Shown piece by piece: positions 1-8,024 of a stretch of DNA of 40,018 nt. The notes beneath the pieces were generated by a model. The model was given only the letters and a program-made list of their open reading frames with translations. It did no database searches and was not told the DNA's origin. Source of the DNA: Anoxybacillus sp. J5B_2022 (GTDB lineage: Bacteria; Bacillota; Bacilli; Bacillales; Anoxybacillaceae); the NCBI RefSeq assembly GCF_026847645.1, contig NZ_JAPSMC010000025.1:1-40018 (forward strand), in the 5' to 3' direction. The position numbers and the translations under genes are program-made. Every line of letters begins with the position of its first letter. The stretch's first letter is position 1.

Positions 1-24
1 ACCAAGGCTTTAAGTGGTGGGTAG

Positions 25-111
25 TTGACATTTTTCTTTCTTCTGATAAAAAATGTATTTTCTTTTATTGTACAAAGTTTTCACTTTTTTTTCATCAACA
101 TTTGGTATGAT
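25..111 (+). promoter_or_regulatory. Candidate promoter region of the response regulator gene
   Basis: A perfect -35 hexamer TTGACA lies at 25-30, with GATAAA/TAAAAA about 14-16 bases downstream. A second possible -10, TATGAT, lies at 106-111, closer to the start codon at 148, but its -35 partner is weak. Which one is used cannot be decided from sequence. Confidence 0.3.
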
Positions 112-147
112 TTGAATAGAAATGTGCAGGGAAAGAAGGGAGATAAG

Positions 148-810
148 ATGAAGCTGCTTTTGGCCGAAGATGATCTTTATTTAGGAGAATTGATCGTTCA
201 TATGTTAAAGAAAAAAGGGGCCGATAAAGTCGATTGGGTGCAAGAAGGGGAAGATGCGTACGAATATGCGCTTGCTTCCTTTTACGATGTCATCATTTTA
301 GATTGGATGTTGCCGAACGGAGATGGGGTCGAAATTTGCAAACGTCTGCGCAAGAAAGGGTACTCGGGAGCGATTTTAATGCTGACGGCGAAAGATGCGG
401 TACAAGACCGCGTTCAAGGGCTTGAGGCAGGGGCGGATGATTATCTCATCAAACCGTTTGAAATCGATGAGCTTGTCGCGCGGTTAAAAGCGTTGTCCCG
501 TCGCACGTTTGTGCCGATTCAAGAAGAAATCGTCCGCTTTAAAGATTTTGTCTTAAATCGGACGAGCCATACGCTCCATCGTGGCGATCAAGAAATTTTC
601 CTCACGCCGCGCGAATTCCAGCTGCTGGATTTGTTATTGCAAAATAAAGGGCGCGTATTGACGCGGGAAACGCTCCTTGACCGTATTTGGGGCTATGATG
701 CGGACGTGTCGATGAAAACGATTGATGCGACTGTTAAGCTGCTACGGAAAAAGCTTGATGAGGACATCATTCAGACTGTACGCGGGGTGGGGTATAAAAT
801 TGAAGACTAA
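148..810 (+). CDS. OmpR/PhoB-family response regulator
   Basis: This is a cytoplasmic two-component transcription regulator of 220 aa. The N-terminal receiver domain (about 1-115) has the acidic pair in LLLAEDD, the phosphoacceptor Asp52 in ILDWMLP, the Thr of MLTAKD and the Lys of LIKPFE. The C-terminal winged helix (about 125-218) ends in the usual TVRGVGYKI motif. The start was set at the ATG preceded by GAAGGGAG. An in-frame upstream extension back to base 25 is low-complexity, Phe-rich and not conserved in kind, so it is unlikely to be coding. The stop overlaps the start of the downstream histidine kinase, so the pair is translationally coupled. The regulon is unknown. The neighbouring membrane protein/PspA operon is a plausible but unproven target. 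Confidence 0.9.
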   Translation: MKLLLAEDDLYLGELIVHMLKKKGADKVDWVQEGEDAYEYALASFYDVIILDWMLPNGDGVEICKRLRKKGYSGAILMLTAKDAVQDRVQGLEAGADDYLIKPFEIDELVARLKALSRRTFVPIQEEIVRFKDFVLNRTSHTLHRGDQEIFLTPREFQLLDLLLQNKGRVLTRETLLDRIWGYDADVSMKTIDATVKLLRKKLDEDIIQTVRGVGYKIED

Positions 811-2173
811 CATTCTGGCGTTTTGGCGCAAAAACAGTCAAGATATGTTCCGCCTGACGCAGTTTCGGCTCACCGCGCTGTATAGCGGAATGCTGATGGT
901 GTTTTTGACGCTTTTTATTGTCATTGTTTATTCGCTTCTTTATATAATTATTACACACGATCAAGAACGGCGAGTGAATAGCCTTGCCGATCAAGAAAGA
1001 AAAGCGATTGAAGATATTTTAGCCCAGCAGACGTTGCTCGATTTTCTGGATAACCAAAACGTTGTTTTTTTAAGCGAAGATCAGTTTTTTTTCTATGTGG
1101 TTAATCCAAGGGGAGAGCTTATAATGGGCGATGAGGTGAACAGAGGGGTAAGACCGGCGCTTTTAGCCGCGCTACAAGAGTGGACGCCGAACGAAAAAGA
1201 GTTAAAATACATTGACGTCAGCCTGCCGTCCCGCCAACACGAATTTTCGCGGTTTCGCTCGCTTGAACTAAGGCTTTTAGCCGCTGCTCGGCCGATTATC
1301 GTCCATAACCAACTTGTTGGTGTGCTATATGTTGGGATGGACACAACGACGTTTTCGCGGTTGTTTAAGTGGCTATGGATGATATTTATCGGGCTTGCCG
1401 TCTTATTTATTGGCGTTGCGGTTTTGCTAAGTCATTTTATGTCAAAACGGGCGCTTGTTCCCATTCAAGAAGCGTATAACCGCCAGCGCGAATTTGTCGC
1501 CAACGCTTCGCATGAACTAAGAACGCCGTTAAGTGTCATCTTCTCTTCCGTAGAAGCGCTCGAGATGGATGAGGAAGTAAAAGTGAGCGAATTTAGCCAA
1601 AAAGTGATGCACCGGCTGCGCGAAGAAGTGAAGCGAATGACGAAGCTCATTAACGATTTATTAACGCTCGCCCGCTCGGATTCAGAACATGCTTTTTTAG
1701 AAATTGTGAAAGAGCCGTTTGATTTCCGTCCGCATGCCGAACGAACCATCCAAGTGTTAAAAGAACTAGCCGACAAAAAAGACATTCATTTGCATTTCGA
1801 TAGCCCAGAGTCTGTCGTCGGCTCTGGCGATGCCGATAAATTGACGCAGCTTCTATACATTTTGCTAGACAACGCGATTAAGTACACGCCAAACGGCGGA
1901 CACGTGTCGCTTTCGCTTCGGGTCGAGCTATATAAGCAACACCAGCTATTAGTAATCTCTGTAAAAGACACCGGCATCGGCATCGCGCCGGAAGACATCG
2001 GCCGCATTTTCGACCGCTTCTACCGTGCCGATAAAGCGCGAACGCGCCAGCACGGCGGACACGGACTCGGATTGTCGATCGCCAAATGGATCGTCGATGC
2101 CCATCAAGGAACGATCCACGTTCAAAGCGAAGTCGCCAAAGGAACGGAGTTTATTGTGAAAATTCCTTTTTAA
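800..2173 (+). CDS. Sensor histidine kinase partner of the upstream regulator
   Basis: A membrane sensor kinase of 457 aa if started at the TTG at 800, which overlaps the regulator stop. An ATG at 845 is the alternative and gives 442 aa. Two membrane segments (about 25-52 and 190-213) bracket an extracytoplasmic domain of about 135 residues. Next comes a HisKA dimerisation domain with the phosphoacceptor His238 in NASHELRTPLS. The HATPase domain has the N box DNAIKYTPNGG, a G1 box DTGIGIAPED and a G2 box GGHGLGLSIAK. It autophosphorylates and passes phosphate to the regulator upstream. The stimulus is not visible from sequence. The family resembles Bacillus envelope-sensing kinases, but no specific orthologue is claimed. 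Confidence 0.88.
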   Translation: MKTNILAFWRKNSQDMFRLTQFRLTALYSGMLMVFLTLFIVIVYSLLYIIITHDQERRVNSLADQERKAIEDILAQQTLLDFLDNQNVVFLSEDQFFFYVVNPRGELIMGDEVNRGVRPALLAALQEWTPNEKELKYIDVSLPSRQHEFSRFRSLELRLLAAARPIIVHNQLVGVLYVGMDTTTFSRLFKWLWMIFIGLAVLFIGVAVLLSHFMSKRALVPIQEAYNRQREFVANASHELRTPLSVIFSSVEALEMDEEVKVSEFSQKVMHRLREEVKRMTKLINDLLTLARSDSEHAFLEIVKEPFDFRPHAERTIQVLKELADKKDIHLHFDSPESVVGSGDADKLTQLLYILLDNAIKYTPNGGHVSLSLRVELYKQHQLLVISVKDTGIGIAPEDIGRIFDRFYRADKARTRQHGGHGLGLSIAKWIVDAHQGTIHVQSEVAKGTEFIVKIPF

Positions 2174-2174
2174 A

Positions 2175-2210
2175 GGGGCTTTTCGATTGCGAAAAGCTCT
2201 TTTTCTTTTT
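2175..2210 (+). terminator. Rho-independent terminator after the two-component pair
   Basis: The stem GGGCTTTTCG / CGAAAAGCTC has an ATTG loop and is followed by a T-rich run (TTTTTCTTTTT). It starts two bases after the kinase stop codon. Confidence 0.85.
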
Positions 2211-2262
2211 GACCAAAAAAATTTTTGGCTCTTCACCGAAAGTTGTACTTGACTATTTCAGA

Positions 2263-2367
2263 ACACGCCTTCTCTGTACTTATAAGGAAAAATCAGTAAA
2301 TCAGATTTTTCGTACACGGCGGCTCAAGAAAATCCCCCGCTTGTCAAGTACATGTTGTGGTGATGAA
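2263..2367 (+). repeat. Diverged interspersed repeat, copy A
   Basis: This block begins AACACGCCT, has AAATCAGTAAATCAG in the middle and ends GTCAAGTACATGTTGTGGTG. The same landmarks occur in the same order on the opposite strand around 7724-7845. The two copies differ in the middle and in length (about 105 versus 125 bp). They may be remnants of a small mobile element. It lies in the 283-base gap between the kinase and the membrane protein gene, so it could carry the promoter of that operon. Confidence 0.55.
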
Positions 2368-2456
2368 CCAAATTTTTTATCCCCTTCTCTTTTTCACCTA
2401 ATTTTCTCTTTTCTTTTCTACAATACAACATGTAGACAAGCAAAGGAGGTGAAAGG

Positions 2457-3005
2457 ATGAAAAAGAGAAAGGTGTTGCTTTGGTTGTTGCTCGCAGCGGT
2501 GACGTTAGGTGGATTGGCGTTGTTCATGAACGTTGGGTTTGGCGAACGAATGCACGGGATGATGATGGACGGGCCGCGCCATTTTCAAGCGTTCGATGGA
2601 CAACCTAGCATGCTCCACCGTGGTGAATTAGGCGAACATCGCAACTTTGCTTTCCATCACGGAATGCGTGGCGGCATGATGGCTGGCGGCTGGATGCTAT
2701 TCGGTGTCCTCGCGCTTCTTTTCCAATTGGCGATGATCGCAATCGGCTGGATCATCTGGAAAACATCAAAACGCTCCGGTTGGAAATGGGCAGGAATAGC
2801 GCTAATGGGAATCGGGATCGTTGCCCTTCTGCCAAAAGTGTTGCTCATTCCGTTGGCGTTGTTCGTGGCGTATGTGATGTATAAAAAACGCCAACCAACG
2901 ACTCACGTGTTCAACGAAGACGTTGTACCGTTTACCGTGCCGACTGCACAAACTAGTGACTTTTTAGACGAATGGGAAAAAAATATCCAAAAGGAGGAAA
3001 AATAA
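2457..3005 (+). CDS. Membrane protein of unknown function, first gene of a PspA operon
   Basis: 182 aa, preceded by a strong site (AAAGGAGGTGAAAGG) directly before the ATG. The first 25 residues form a hydrophobic signal-like or membrane segment (KVLLWLLLAAVTLGGLALF). A Met/His/Gly-rich stretch follows (about 32-75, with repeated HGM, MMMDG and GGMMAGG). Two or three further membrane segments lie at about 78-100, 112-122 and 124-141. The tail is charged and cytoplasmic. The His/Met-rich segment could bind metal, but that is only a suggestion. Its stop codon directly abuts the PspA start, so the two form an operon. The layout (small membrane protein followed by a PspA family member) recalls liaI-liaH of Bacillus, although this protein is longer and not clearly homologous. 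Confidence 0.8.
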   Translation: MKKRKVLLWLLLAAVTLGGLALFMNVGFGERMHGMMMDGPRHFQAFDGQPSMLHRGELGEHRNFAFHHGMRGGMMAGGWMLFGVLALLFQLAMIAIGWIIWKTSKRSGWKWAGIALMGIGIVALLPKVLLIPLALFVAYVMYKKRQPTTHVFNEDVVPFTVPTAQTSDFLDEWEKNIQKEEK

Positions 3006-3653
3006 ATGGGACTTTTTAAACGTATCAAAAATGTCGTTCTTGCGGACTTGCATAGCTTGATCGACAAATGTGAAGACCCAATTAGCATGACAAAACAATA
3101 CCTTCGGGAATTAGAAGAACAGCTTGAGAAAGCGCAACAAGCGCTCGCCCAACAATTTGTCGTCGAACACCGCTATGAGCGTTTGATTCAGCACGCGGAA
3201 GAAATGATCGAAAAGCGGGCACGCCAAGCGAAGCTCGCGGTGGAAAAAAACGAAGAGGCCATCGCAAAAATGGCCTTGCAAGAAAAATTGATGTATGAGA
3301 AAAAGCTTGATGCATACAAGCAGCAGTATACCACATTAACTGAAAAAACGACATACTTAAAAGAACAAATTAAAAAATTAAAAGAAACATATGAAGAGTT
3401 GAAAGTGAAGCAGCTTGATTTAATCGCCCGCGCGAATATGGCAAAAGCGATCCAAACGATCAACCAAGCGCTTGTCTCTTTCCGTCCAGACCATGCGCTC
3501 AAAGGCTTTGCCCGTATGGAAGAGCGCGTTTTCGCCCTAGAAGCAGAAGCAAAAGCAAGCAGCTATGTATATGAATCACAACGCGCCGTTACACCGCCAA
3601 TTCTCGAAGAAGAAGTCGAAAAAGAATTAGCGAAATTGAAAGCAGCCGAATAA
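3006..3653 (+). CDS. PspA/IM30 family envelope stress protein (LiaH-like)
   Basis: A 215-aa coiled-coil protein of the PspA/IM30/LiaH family, which oligomerises on the inner face of the membrane and stabilises it under envelope stress. The N-terminus MGLFKRIKNVVLADLHSLID with the following EDP is the family signature. Residues about 25-150 are a continuous charged alpha-helical coiled coil rich in Glu, Lys and Gln. Length matches the family (about 215-230 aa). Translation starts at the ATG right after the previous stop, with AAGGAGG a few bases upstream. Given the lantibiotic genes in the same window, a role in tolerating membrane-active peptides is possible, but that is inference. Confidence 0.88.
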   Translation: MGLFKRIKNVVLADLHSLIDKCEDPISMTKQYLRELEEQLEKAQQALAQQFVVEHRYERLIQHAEEMIEKRARQAKLAVEKNEEAIAKMALQEKLMYEKKLDAYKQQYTTLTEKTTYLKEQIKKLKETYEELKVKQLDLIARANMAKAIQTINQALVSFRPDHALKGFARMEERVFALEAEAKASSYVYESQRAVTPPILEEEVEKELAKLKAAE

Positions 3654-3680
3654 ACATCATTCCCCCTTTCTCATATAGAT

Positions 3681-3715
3681 GACCCCCTTGTGTTAAGCAA
3701 GGGGGATGTGTTTTA
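3681..3715 (+). terminator. Terminator after pspA
   Basis: The stem CCCCCTTG (3683-3690) / CAAGGGGG (3698-3705) has a 7-base loop and is followed by TGTGTTTTATTT. It separates the + strand pspA operon from the convergent pot operon, whose last stop is at 3713. Confidence 0.8.
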
Positions 3716-4786
3716 TTTCCGATGCATTTTAAACTCAAGGAACAGTTCATTATAATAAGCAAGCATTCGTTTTCCTAAGTTTTCATATACCTCCAAATGT
3801 TCGATGGAGTCGAAGTCCGGGTAAAAACGTTTGTCGTCCACGATCTCTTTCGGCAAATACTCAAGCGCCTTTTTGTTTGGCGTGGAATAGCCGACATATT
3901 CTGCATTTTGCGCGGCATGCTTCGGATCGAGCATGAAGTTAATAAATTGGTGCGCACCGTCAATATTTTTCGCCGTTTTTGGAATGACCATATTGTCAAA
4001 CCATAAGTTCGATCCTTCTTTCGGCACGACGTAATCGAGCTTATCGTTTTCGGCAATCATTTCTGCGGCATCTCCCGACCAGACGACACCGACCGCTGCC
4101 TCTTCGTTCGCAATCAACATTTTAATCTCATCGCCGACAATCGCTTTCACATTCGGCGTAAGGGCATCCAATTTCCGCTTCGCTTCCTCAAGATGCGCCT
4201 TATTCGTATCATTTAACGAATAATGAAGGCTGTTTAACGCCATGCCCATCACTTCGCGCGCCCCATCGACAAGCAAAATTTGATTGCGCAAATCTTTGTC
4301 CCATAAGTCGTTCCAGCTCGTAATTTTTTTGCCGCCAAGCATGTCGCGGTTATAAACGATGCCGACCGTTCCCCAAAAATACGGAACAGAATAGCGATTA
4401 TTCGGGTCAAACGATAAGTTTAAAAAGCGTGGGTCGATGTATTTTAAGTTTGGCAGCTTCTTATGGTCTAATGGGAGAAGCAGACCTTCTTCTTTCATTT
4501 TGCTGACGGCGTACTCCGACGGCACCGCGACGTCAAACGTCGTTCCCCCTTGCGCGATTTTCGCCATCATCGCTTCGTTCGAATCAAACGTTTGGTAAAT
4601 GACTTTTAACCCCGTTTGTTTTTCAAACATCGTAATAAGCTCAGAGTCAATATAATCGCCCCAGTTGTAGACAATTAATGTATTGTCCCCTGCATACCCT
4701 TCTGCTTCATTCAGACGGTTGGACACGTATAAAAGCAAAAGCGAAAGAAGCAACACTGCGATAAACGATTGCACAAGCTTTCTCAT
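3713..4786 (-). CDS. potD: Spermidine/putrescine ABC transporter substrate-binding protein
   Basis: The extracytoplasmic polyamine-binding component, 357 aa. A single hydrophobic N-terminal segment (about 7-22) is followed by the mature bacterial solute-binding fold, which begins LIVYNWGDYID, the characteristic PotD/PotF opening. Other family landmarks are FDVAVPSEYAV, VPYFWGTVGIVYN and GVVWSGDA. The start is the ATG overlapping the potC stop by four bases (ATGA). No lipobox cysteine is visible after the hydrophobic segment, so the protein may stay attached by an uncleaved anchor rather than by a lipid. It is the last gene of the potABCD operon. Confidence 0.93.
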   Translation of the reverse strand: MRKLVQSFIAVLLLSLLLLYVSNRLNEAEGYAGDNTLIVYNWGDYIDSELITMFEKQTGLKVIYQTFDSNEAMMAKIAQGGTTFDVAVPSEYAVSKMKEEGLLLPLDHKKLPNLKYIDPRFLNLSFDPNNRYSVPYFWGTVGIVYNRDMLGGKKITSWNDLWDKDLRNQILLVDGAREVMGMALNSLHYSLNDTNKAHLEEAKRKLDALTPNVKAIVGDEIKMLIANEEAAVGVVWSGDAAEMIAENDKLDYVVPKEGSNLWFDNMVIPKTAKNIDGAHQFINFMLDPKHAAQNAEYVGYSTPNKKALEYLPKEIVDDKRFYPDFDSIEHLEVYENLGKRMLAYYNELFLEFKMHRK

Positions 4787-5580
4787 TTTTTCCACATCCC
4801 ATACAAACGACTGCCTTTTTGGCTTATCCAATAATAGCCGGCGACAAGAAAAATCGTAAGCAAAAATAGTAATGTCGACAACGCATTAATCGATAGGGAA
4901 ATCCCTTGCCGCGCCCGCGAGTAAATTTCGACCGACAATGTCGAAAAACCGTTTCCGGTCACAAAAAACGTCACCGCAAAATCATCGAGTGAATACGTAA
5001 GCGCCATAAAAAATCCAGCAAAAATGCCCGGCGTGATAAACGGCAAAATCACTTTCGTCAATATGTGCCACTCGTTCGCTCCTAAGTCGCGCGCCGCATC
5101 GATCCACGTCGGGCTCATTTCCTGCAGCTTCGGCAATACCATTAATACAACAATCGGCACACTAAAGGCGATATGCGACAATAGCACCGAAACAAAGCCG
5201 AGCTTAATCCCAGCAAGGGTAAACAAAATTAAAAACGACGCCCCGATAATCACGTCTGGGCTTACAATCAGCACATTATTGAACGTCAAAAGCGTATTTT
5301 TGACTTGCCGGCTTTTTACATAATAAATCGCGAGCGCGCCGATAACACCTAAAACGGTGGAAATAAGCGCAGACAATAAAGCAACGATGAGTGTATTTAA
5401 AACGATCATAAGCAGGCGAGTATCTTGAAACACTTCTTTATACCATTCGAGCGTAAACCCTTGAAAATGGTGCATCGTCCCGCCACTGTTGAACGAATAC
5501 ACAAGCAAATAAACAATCGGCGTGTACAAGATGATAAAGACGATGAGTAAATATGCGTTTCCCCATGTCAGCCGCCGCAT
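4783..5580 (-). CDS. potC: Spermidine/putrescine ABC transporter permease
   Basis: A polytopic inner-membrane permease of 265 aa with about six membrane segments. The EAA loop that contacts the PotA ATPase is seen as [20 protein letters not shown]. The start is the ATG preceded by CGGAGGTG; the potB stop TGA lies inside this ribosome site, so the two genes are coupled. Further in-frame sequence upstream is antisense to potB-frame coding and is not needed. It pairs with PotB to form the channel and overlaps potD at its 3' end. Confidence 0.93.
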   Translation of the reverse strand: MRRLTWGNAYLLIVFIILYTPIVYLLVYSFNSGGTMHHFQGFTLEWYKEVFQDTRLLMIVLNTLIVALLSALISTVLGVIGALAIYYVKSRQVKNTLLTFNNVLIVSPDVIIGASFLILFTLAGIKLGFVSVLLSHIAFSVPIVVLMVLPKLQEMSPTWIDAARDLGANEWHILTKVILPFITPGIFAGFFMALTYSLDDFAVTFFVTGNGFSTLSVEIYSRARQGISLSINALSTLLFLLTIFLVAGYYWISQKGSRLYGMWKK

Positions 5581-5585
5581 TCGTA

Positions 5586-6374
5586 TCACCTCCGATTCCC
5601 CGTCAGCACGACAACGAACGCCATAATCATAATTAAAAATACCGCAATCGTCGCCCCCATTCCCCAATCTTGCGTGACGAGGAAATGCTCTTCGATGGCA
5701 GTCCCGAGCGTTATAACGCGGTTACCAGCAATTAAGCGCGTAATCATAAAGAGCGACAGCGCTGGGATAAAGACGGCTTGGCAGCCTGCTTTTACGCCAT
5801 CGAGCGTCAGCGGAAACACAACGCGCCGAAACGTCGTCCACGCGGAAGCGCCCAAGTCGCGCGCCGCATCGACAAGCGACGGATTCAATTCTTCCAGCGC
5901 ATTAAAAATCGGCAACACCATAAACGGAATAAAAATATATACGGACACAAATACGAAACTAAAGTCGGTGAATAATAGTTGTTTTGTGCCAACGCCAATC
6001 GCGTTTAACACTGCATTTGCCAGCCCAAACGTGCCAAAAATGCCTAAAAACGCATACACCTTTAACAATAAGTTCACCCATGTCGGCAAAATGATCATTA
6101 ACAGCCATAATTGCTTATGCTTTGTTTTCGTCAACAAATACGCCGTCGGGTAGGCGATAAGGAGCGAAAACAACGTAATTAAAAACGCATACCAAAATGA
6201 ACTAAGTGTCATTTTTAAGTACACAGGCGTAAAAAATTTTTCATAGTTTTCTAACGTCCAATGCCCTTCGATATCGAAAAATGAATCATATACGATCAAC
6301 GCGATCGGTGCGACGACGCATAAAACAATCCATACTACATACGGGAATAAATAAACGTTGCGCACGCTATTCAT
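5586..6374 (-). CDS. potB: Spermidine/putrescine ABC transporter permease
   Basis: A membrane permease of about 262 aa with six predicted membrane segments and an EAA loop ([20 protein letters not shown]). Two in-frame ATGs lie six bases apart (6380 and 6374). The site GGAAGAGG abuts the first and is well spaced (6 bases) from the second, so 6374 was chosen. The 5' end overlaps the end of potA (6367) and the 3' end lies at the potC ribosome site. It works with PotA, PotC and PotD to import polyamines. Confidence 0.92.
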   Translation of the reverse strand: MNSVRNVYLFPYVVWIVLCVVAPIALIVYDSFFDIEGHWTLENYEKFFTPVYLKMTLSSFWYAFLITLFSLLIAYPTAYLLTKTKHKQLWLLMIILPTWVNLLLKVYAFLGIFGTFGLANAVLNAIGVGTKQLLFTDFSFVFVSVYIFIPFMVLPIFNALEELNPSLVDAARDLGASAWTTFRRVVFPLTLDGVKAGCQAVFIPALSLFMITRLIAGNRVITLGTAIEEHFLVTQDWGMGATIAVFLIMIMAFVVVLTGNRR

Positions 6375-7428
6375 CGGCATCCTCTTCCTTTACGCGCATG
6401 ACATGAATTGCTTCTGCTTCAAAATAAAGCCCGATTTCCTCCCCTACTTCCGCTTTTTTCGTCGAGTGGACAAGCCATTCGTTGCCGTTTTCATCATAAC
6501 CGCAAATTTCGTAATGTACCCCGCGGAATAGCTGCGAATCGACGCGCACGCGCAGTTTGCCGCGGTCTTTCGTCGTAATTTCTAAATCTTCTGGACGGAT
6601 GACGATATCGACCCGCTCATTTGGCTGAAATCCGTAGTCCACGCATTCAAATTGTTTGCCGGCAAACTCGACAAGGTAGTCTTTCACCATCCGGCCGGAT
6701 AAAATGTTCGACTCGCCGATAAAGTCAGCGACAAACCGGTTGACCGGCTCATCATAAATGTCTTTCGGCGTACCGCTTTGCTCGATTTTTCCTTTATTCA
6801 AAACAAAAATTTGATCGGACATCGCCAGCGCTTCTTCTTGGTCATGTGTCACAAAAATAAACGTAATACCAAGCCGGCGCTGCAGCTCGCGCAACTCATA
6901 TTGCATTTCCGTGCGCAGCTTTAAATCGAGTGCGGAAAGCGGTTCGTCTAGAAGTAACACTTCTGGTTCATTAACAATCGCGCGCGCAATCGCCACCCGC
7001 TGCCTTTGCCCACCGGACATTTCTTGAATTCTCCGATTTTCGTATCCTTGCAAGTTGACAAAATGAAGCGCCTCCGCAACTTTGTCGCGAATATCGGCTT
7101 CCTTCATCTTCTTCACCCGCAAGCCAAACGCGACGTTTTCAAACACGTCCAAATGCGGAAACAACGCATAGTCTTGAAACACTGTATTCACTTGGCGCTT
7201 ATTCGCTGGTACGTGATTCACCGGCTGCCCATGAAAATAAATCGTCCCCGTCGTTGGCTCGGTAAATCCAGCAATCAAGCGCAAAATCGTCGTCTTCCCG
7301 CACCCCGACGGTCCAAGCAACGTATAAAACTTCCCCTTCTCCATTTCAAAACTCACATCATCCAACACCACAAGCCCATCATACTGCTTCGTCACACCCT
7401 CGAAGCGGATGATTATCTCCTGTTCCAA
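6367..7428 (-). CDS. potA: Spermidine/putrescine ABC transporter ATPase
   Basis: The cytoplasmic ATPase of the polyamine importer, 353 aa. Walker A is GPSGCGKTT (about 39-47), followed by the Q loop in [10 protein letters not shown], the signature [14 protein letters not shown], Walker [12 protein letters not shown] and the switch His in FVTHDQEEA. The C-terminal region (about 240-350) is a TOBE-type regulatory domain, with VIRPEDLEI typical of the MalK/PotA group. The start was set at a TTG with GGAGGG six bases upstream. The longer in-frame extension to 7545 reads through the predicted promoter and looks non-coding. It is the first gene of potABCD. Confidence 0.93.
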   Translation of the reverse strand: MEQEIIIRFEGVTKQYDGLVVLDDVSFEMEKGKFYTLLGPSGCGKTTILRLIAGFTEPTTGTIYFHGQPVNHVPANKRQVNTVFQDYALFPHLDVFENVAFGLRVKKMKEADIRDKVAEALHFVNLQGYENRRIQEMSGGQRQRVAIARAIVNEPEVLLLDEPLSALDLKLRTEMQYELRELQRRLGITFIFVTHDQEEALAMSDQIFVLNKGKIEQSGTPKDIYDEPVNRFVADFIGESNILSGRMVKDYLVEFAGKQFECVDYGFQPNERVDIVIRPEDLEITTKDRGKLRVRVDSQLFRGVHYEICGYDENGNEWLVHSTKKAEVGEEIGLYFEAEAIHVMRVKEEDADE

Positions 7429-7480
7429 CCCAAACCCTCCGTTACACACAAAATAAACTCCGAATTTTCTTATCATTTCT

Positions 7481-7509
7481 ATTAGAACACGTAGGAAAAG
7501 GGAGTGCAA
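7481..7509 (-). promoter_or_regulatory. Candidate sigma-A promoter of the pot operon
   Basis: On the minus strand, TTGCAC (7509-7504) and TCTAAT (7486-7481) are separated by exactly 17 bases. The -10 lies about 53 bases upstream of the potA TTG start. Confidence 0.45.
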
Positions 7510-7723
7510 TGGGGAGTTTTTGCAGATAAAAAATTTTTCAAACAACTAACAGCGGTCATCAATAGGATCAAACCGCGGAAGTCGACACTAATTGTGAACT
7601 ATTACTCTTATGTTGCCAAACATGACGTATCATTTGTATAATAAAAGCAGGTATTTTATAAAATAACTGTAGATGAGTAAATTCACTAACATAAATTTAC
7701 ATACAAACAAAAAAAGATTCATC

Positions 7724-7845
7724 ACCACAATATGTACTTGACGAATGATACTTTTTCCTGAACAAGAACGTGAAAAAACCACTGATTTGCTGATTCTTCC
7801 TCACAAGCATCAGTAAAGCGTGTTATAAAAACAGGCGTGTTGATT
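7724..7845 (-). repeat. Diverged interspersed repeat, copy B (inverted relative to copy A)
   Basis: Read on the minus strand, this block shows the same ordered landmarks as 2263-2367: AACACGCCT, then AATCAGCAAATCAG, then GTCAAGTACATATTGTGGTG. The centre has diverged and is longer. It sits in the 596-base gap between potA and the aldehyde dehydrogenase gene, which holds no other gene apart from the transposase stub next to it. Confidence 0.55.
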
Positions 7846-7877
7846 ACCCAATAATATCTATAAACATCATAGAAAAA

Positions 7878-7934
7878 AGAGCACCTTTCCTGTAGAATGT
7901 AAGTGGCTACACAAACAAACTCAGGAGGTGCTCT
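7878..7934 (+). repeat. Hairpin covering the ribosome site of a transposase remnant
   Basis: AGAGCACCT (7878-7886) and AGGTGCTCT (7926-7934) are a perfect inverted repeat. The right arm includes the AGGAGGTG ribosome site of the small ORF at 7937. Such sequestering stems are known upstream of some insertion sequence transposases, where they block translation from read-through transcripts. Confidence 0.5.
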
Positions 7935-7936
7935 CT

Positions 7937-8014
7937 ATGAACAAGCATACCACACTCCCAAATTTGATGCAAAAAATTGTTTCTGATTCTTCTTTAAAAC
8001 AGAATCTCCAATAA
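7937..8014 (+). pseudogene. N-terminal stub of a transposase
   Basis: An ORF of only 25 codons starts with ATG after a good AGGAGGTG site and reads MNKHTTLPNLMQKIVSDSSL before a TAA. The opening resembles, from memory, the N-terminus of IS4/IS1634-type transposases common in Bacillaceae, which run to over 400 residues. Everything after codon 25 is gone, and the aldehyde dehydrogenase 3' end follows at once. I read this as a truncated insertion sequence left end; a functional micropeptide cannot be excluded. Confidence 0.45.
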
Positions 8015-8024
8015 CAGCATCTCC

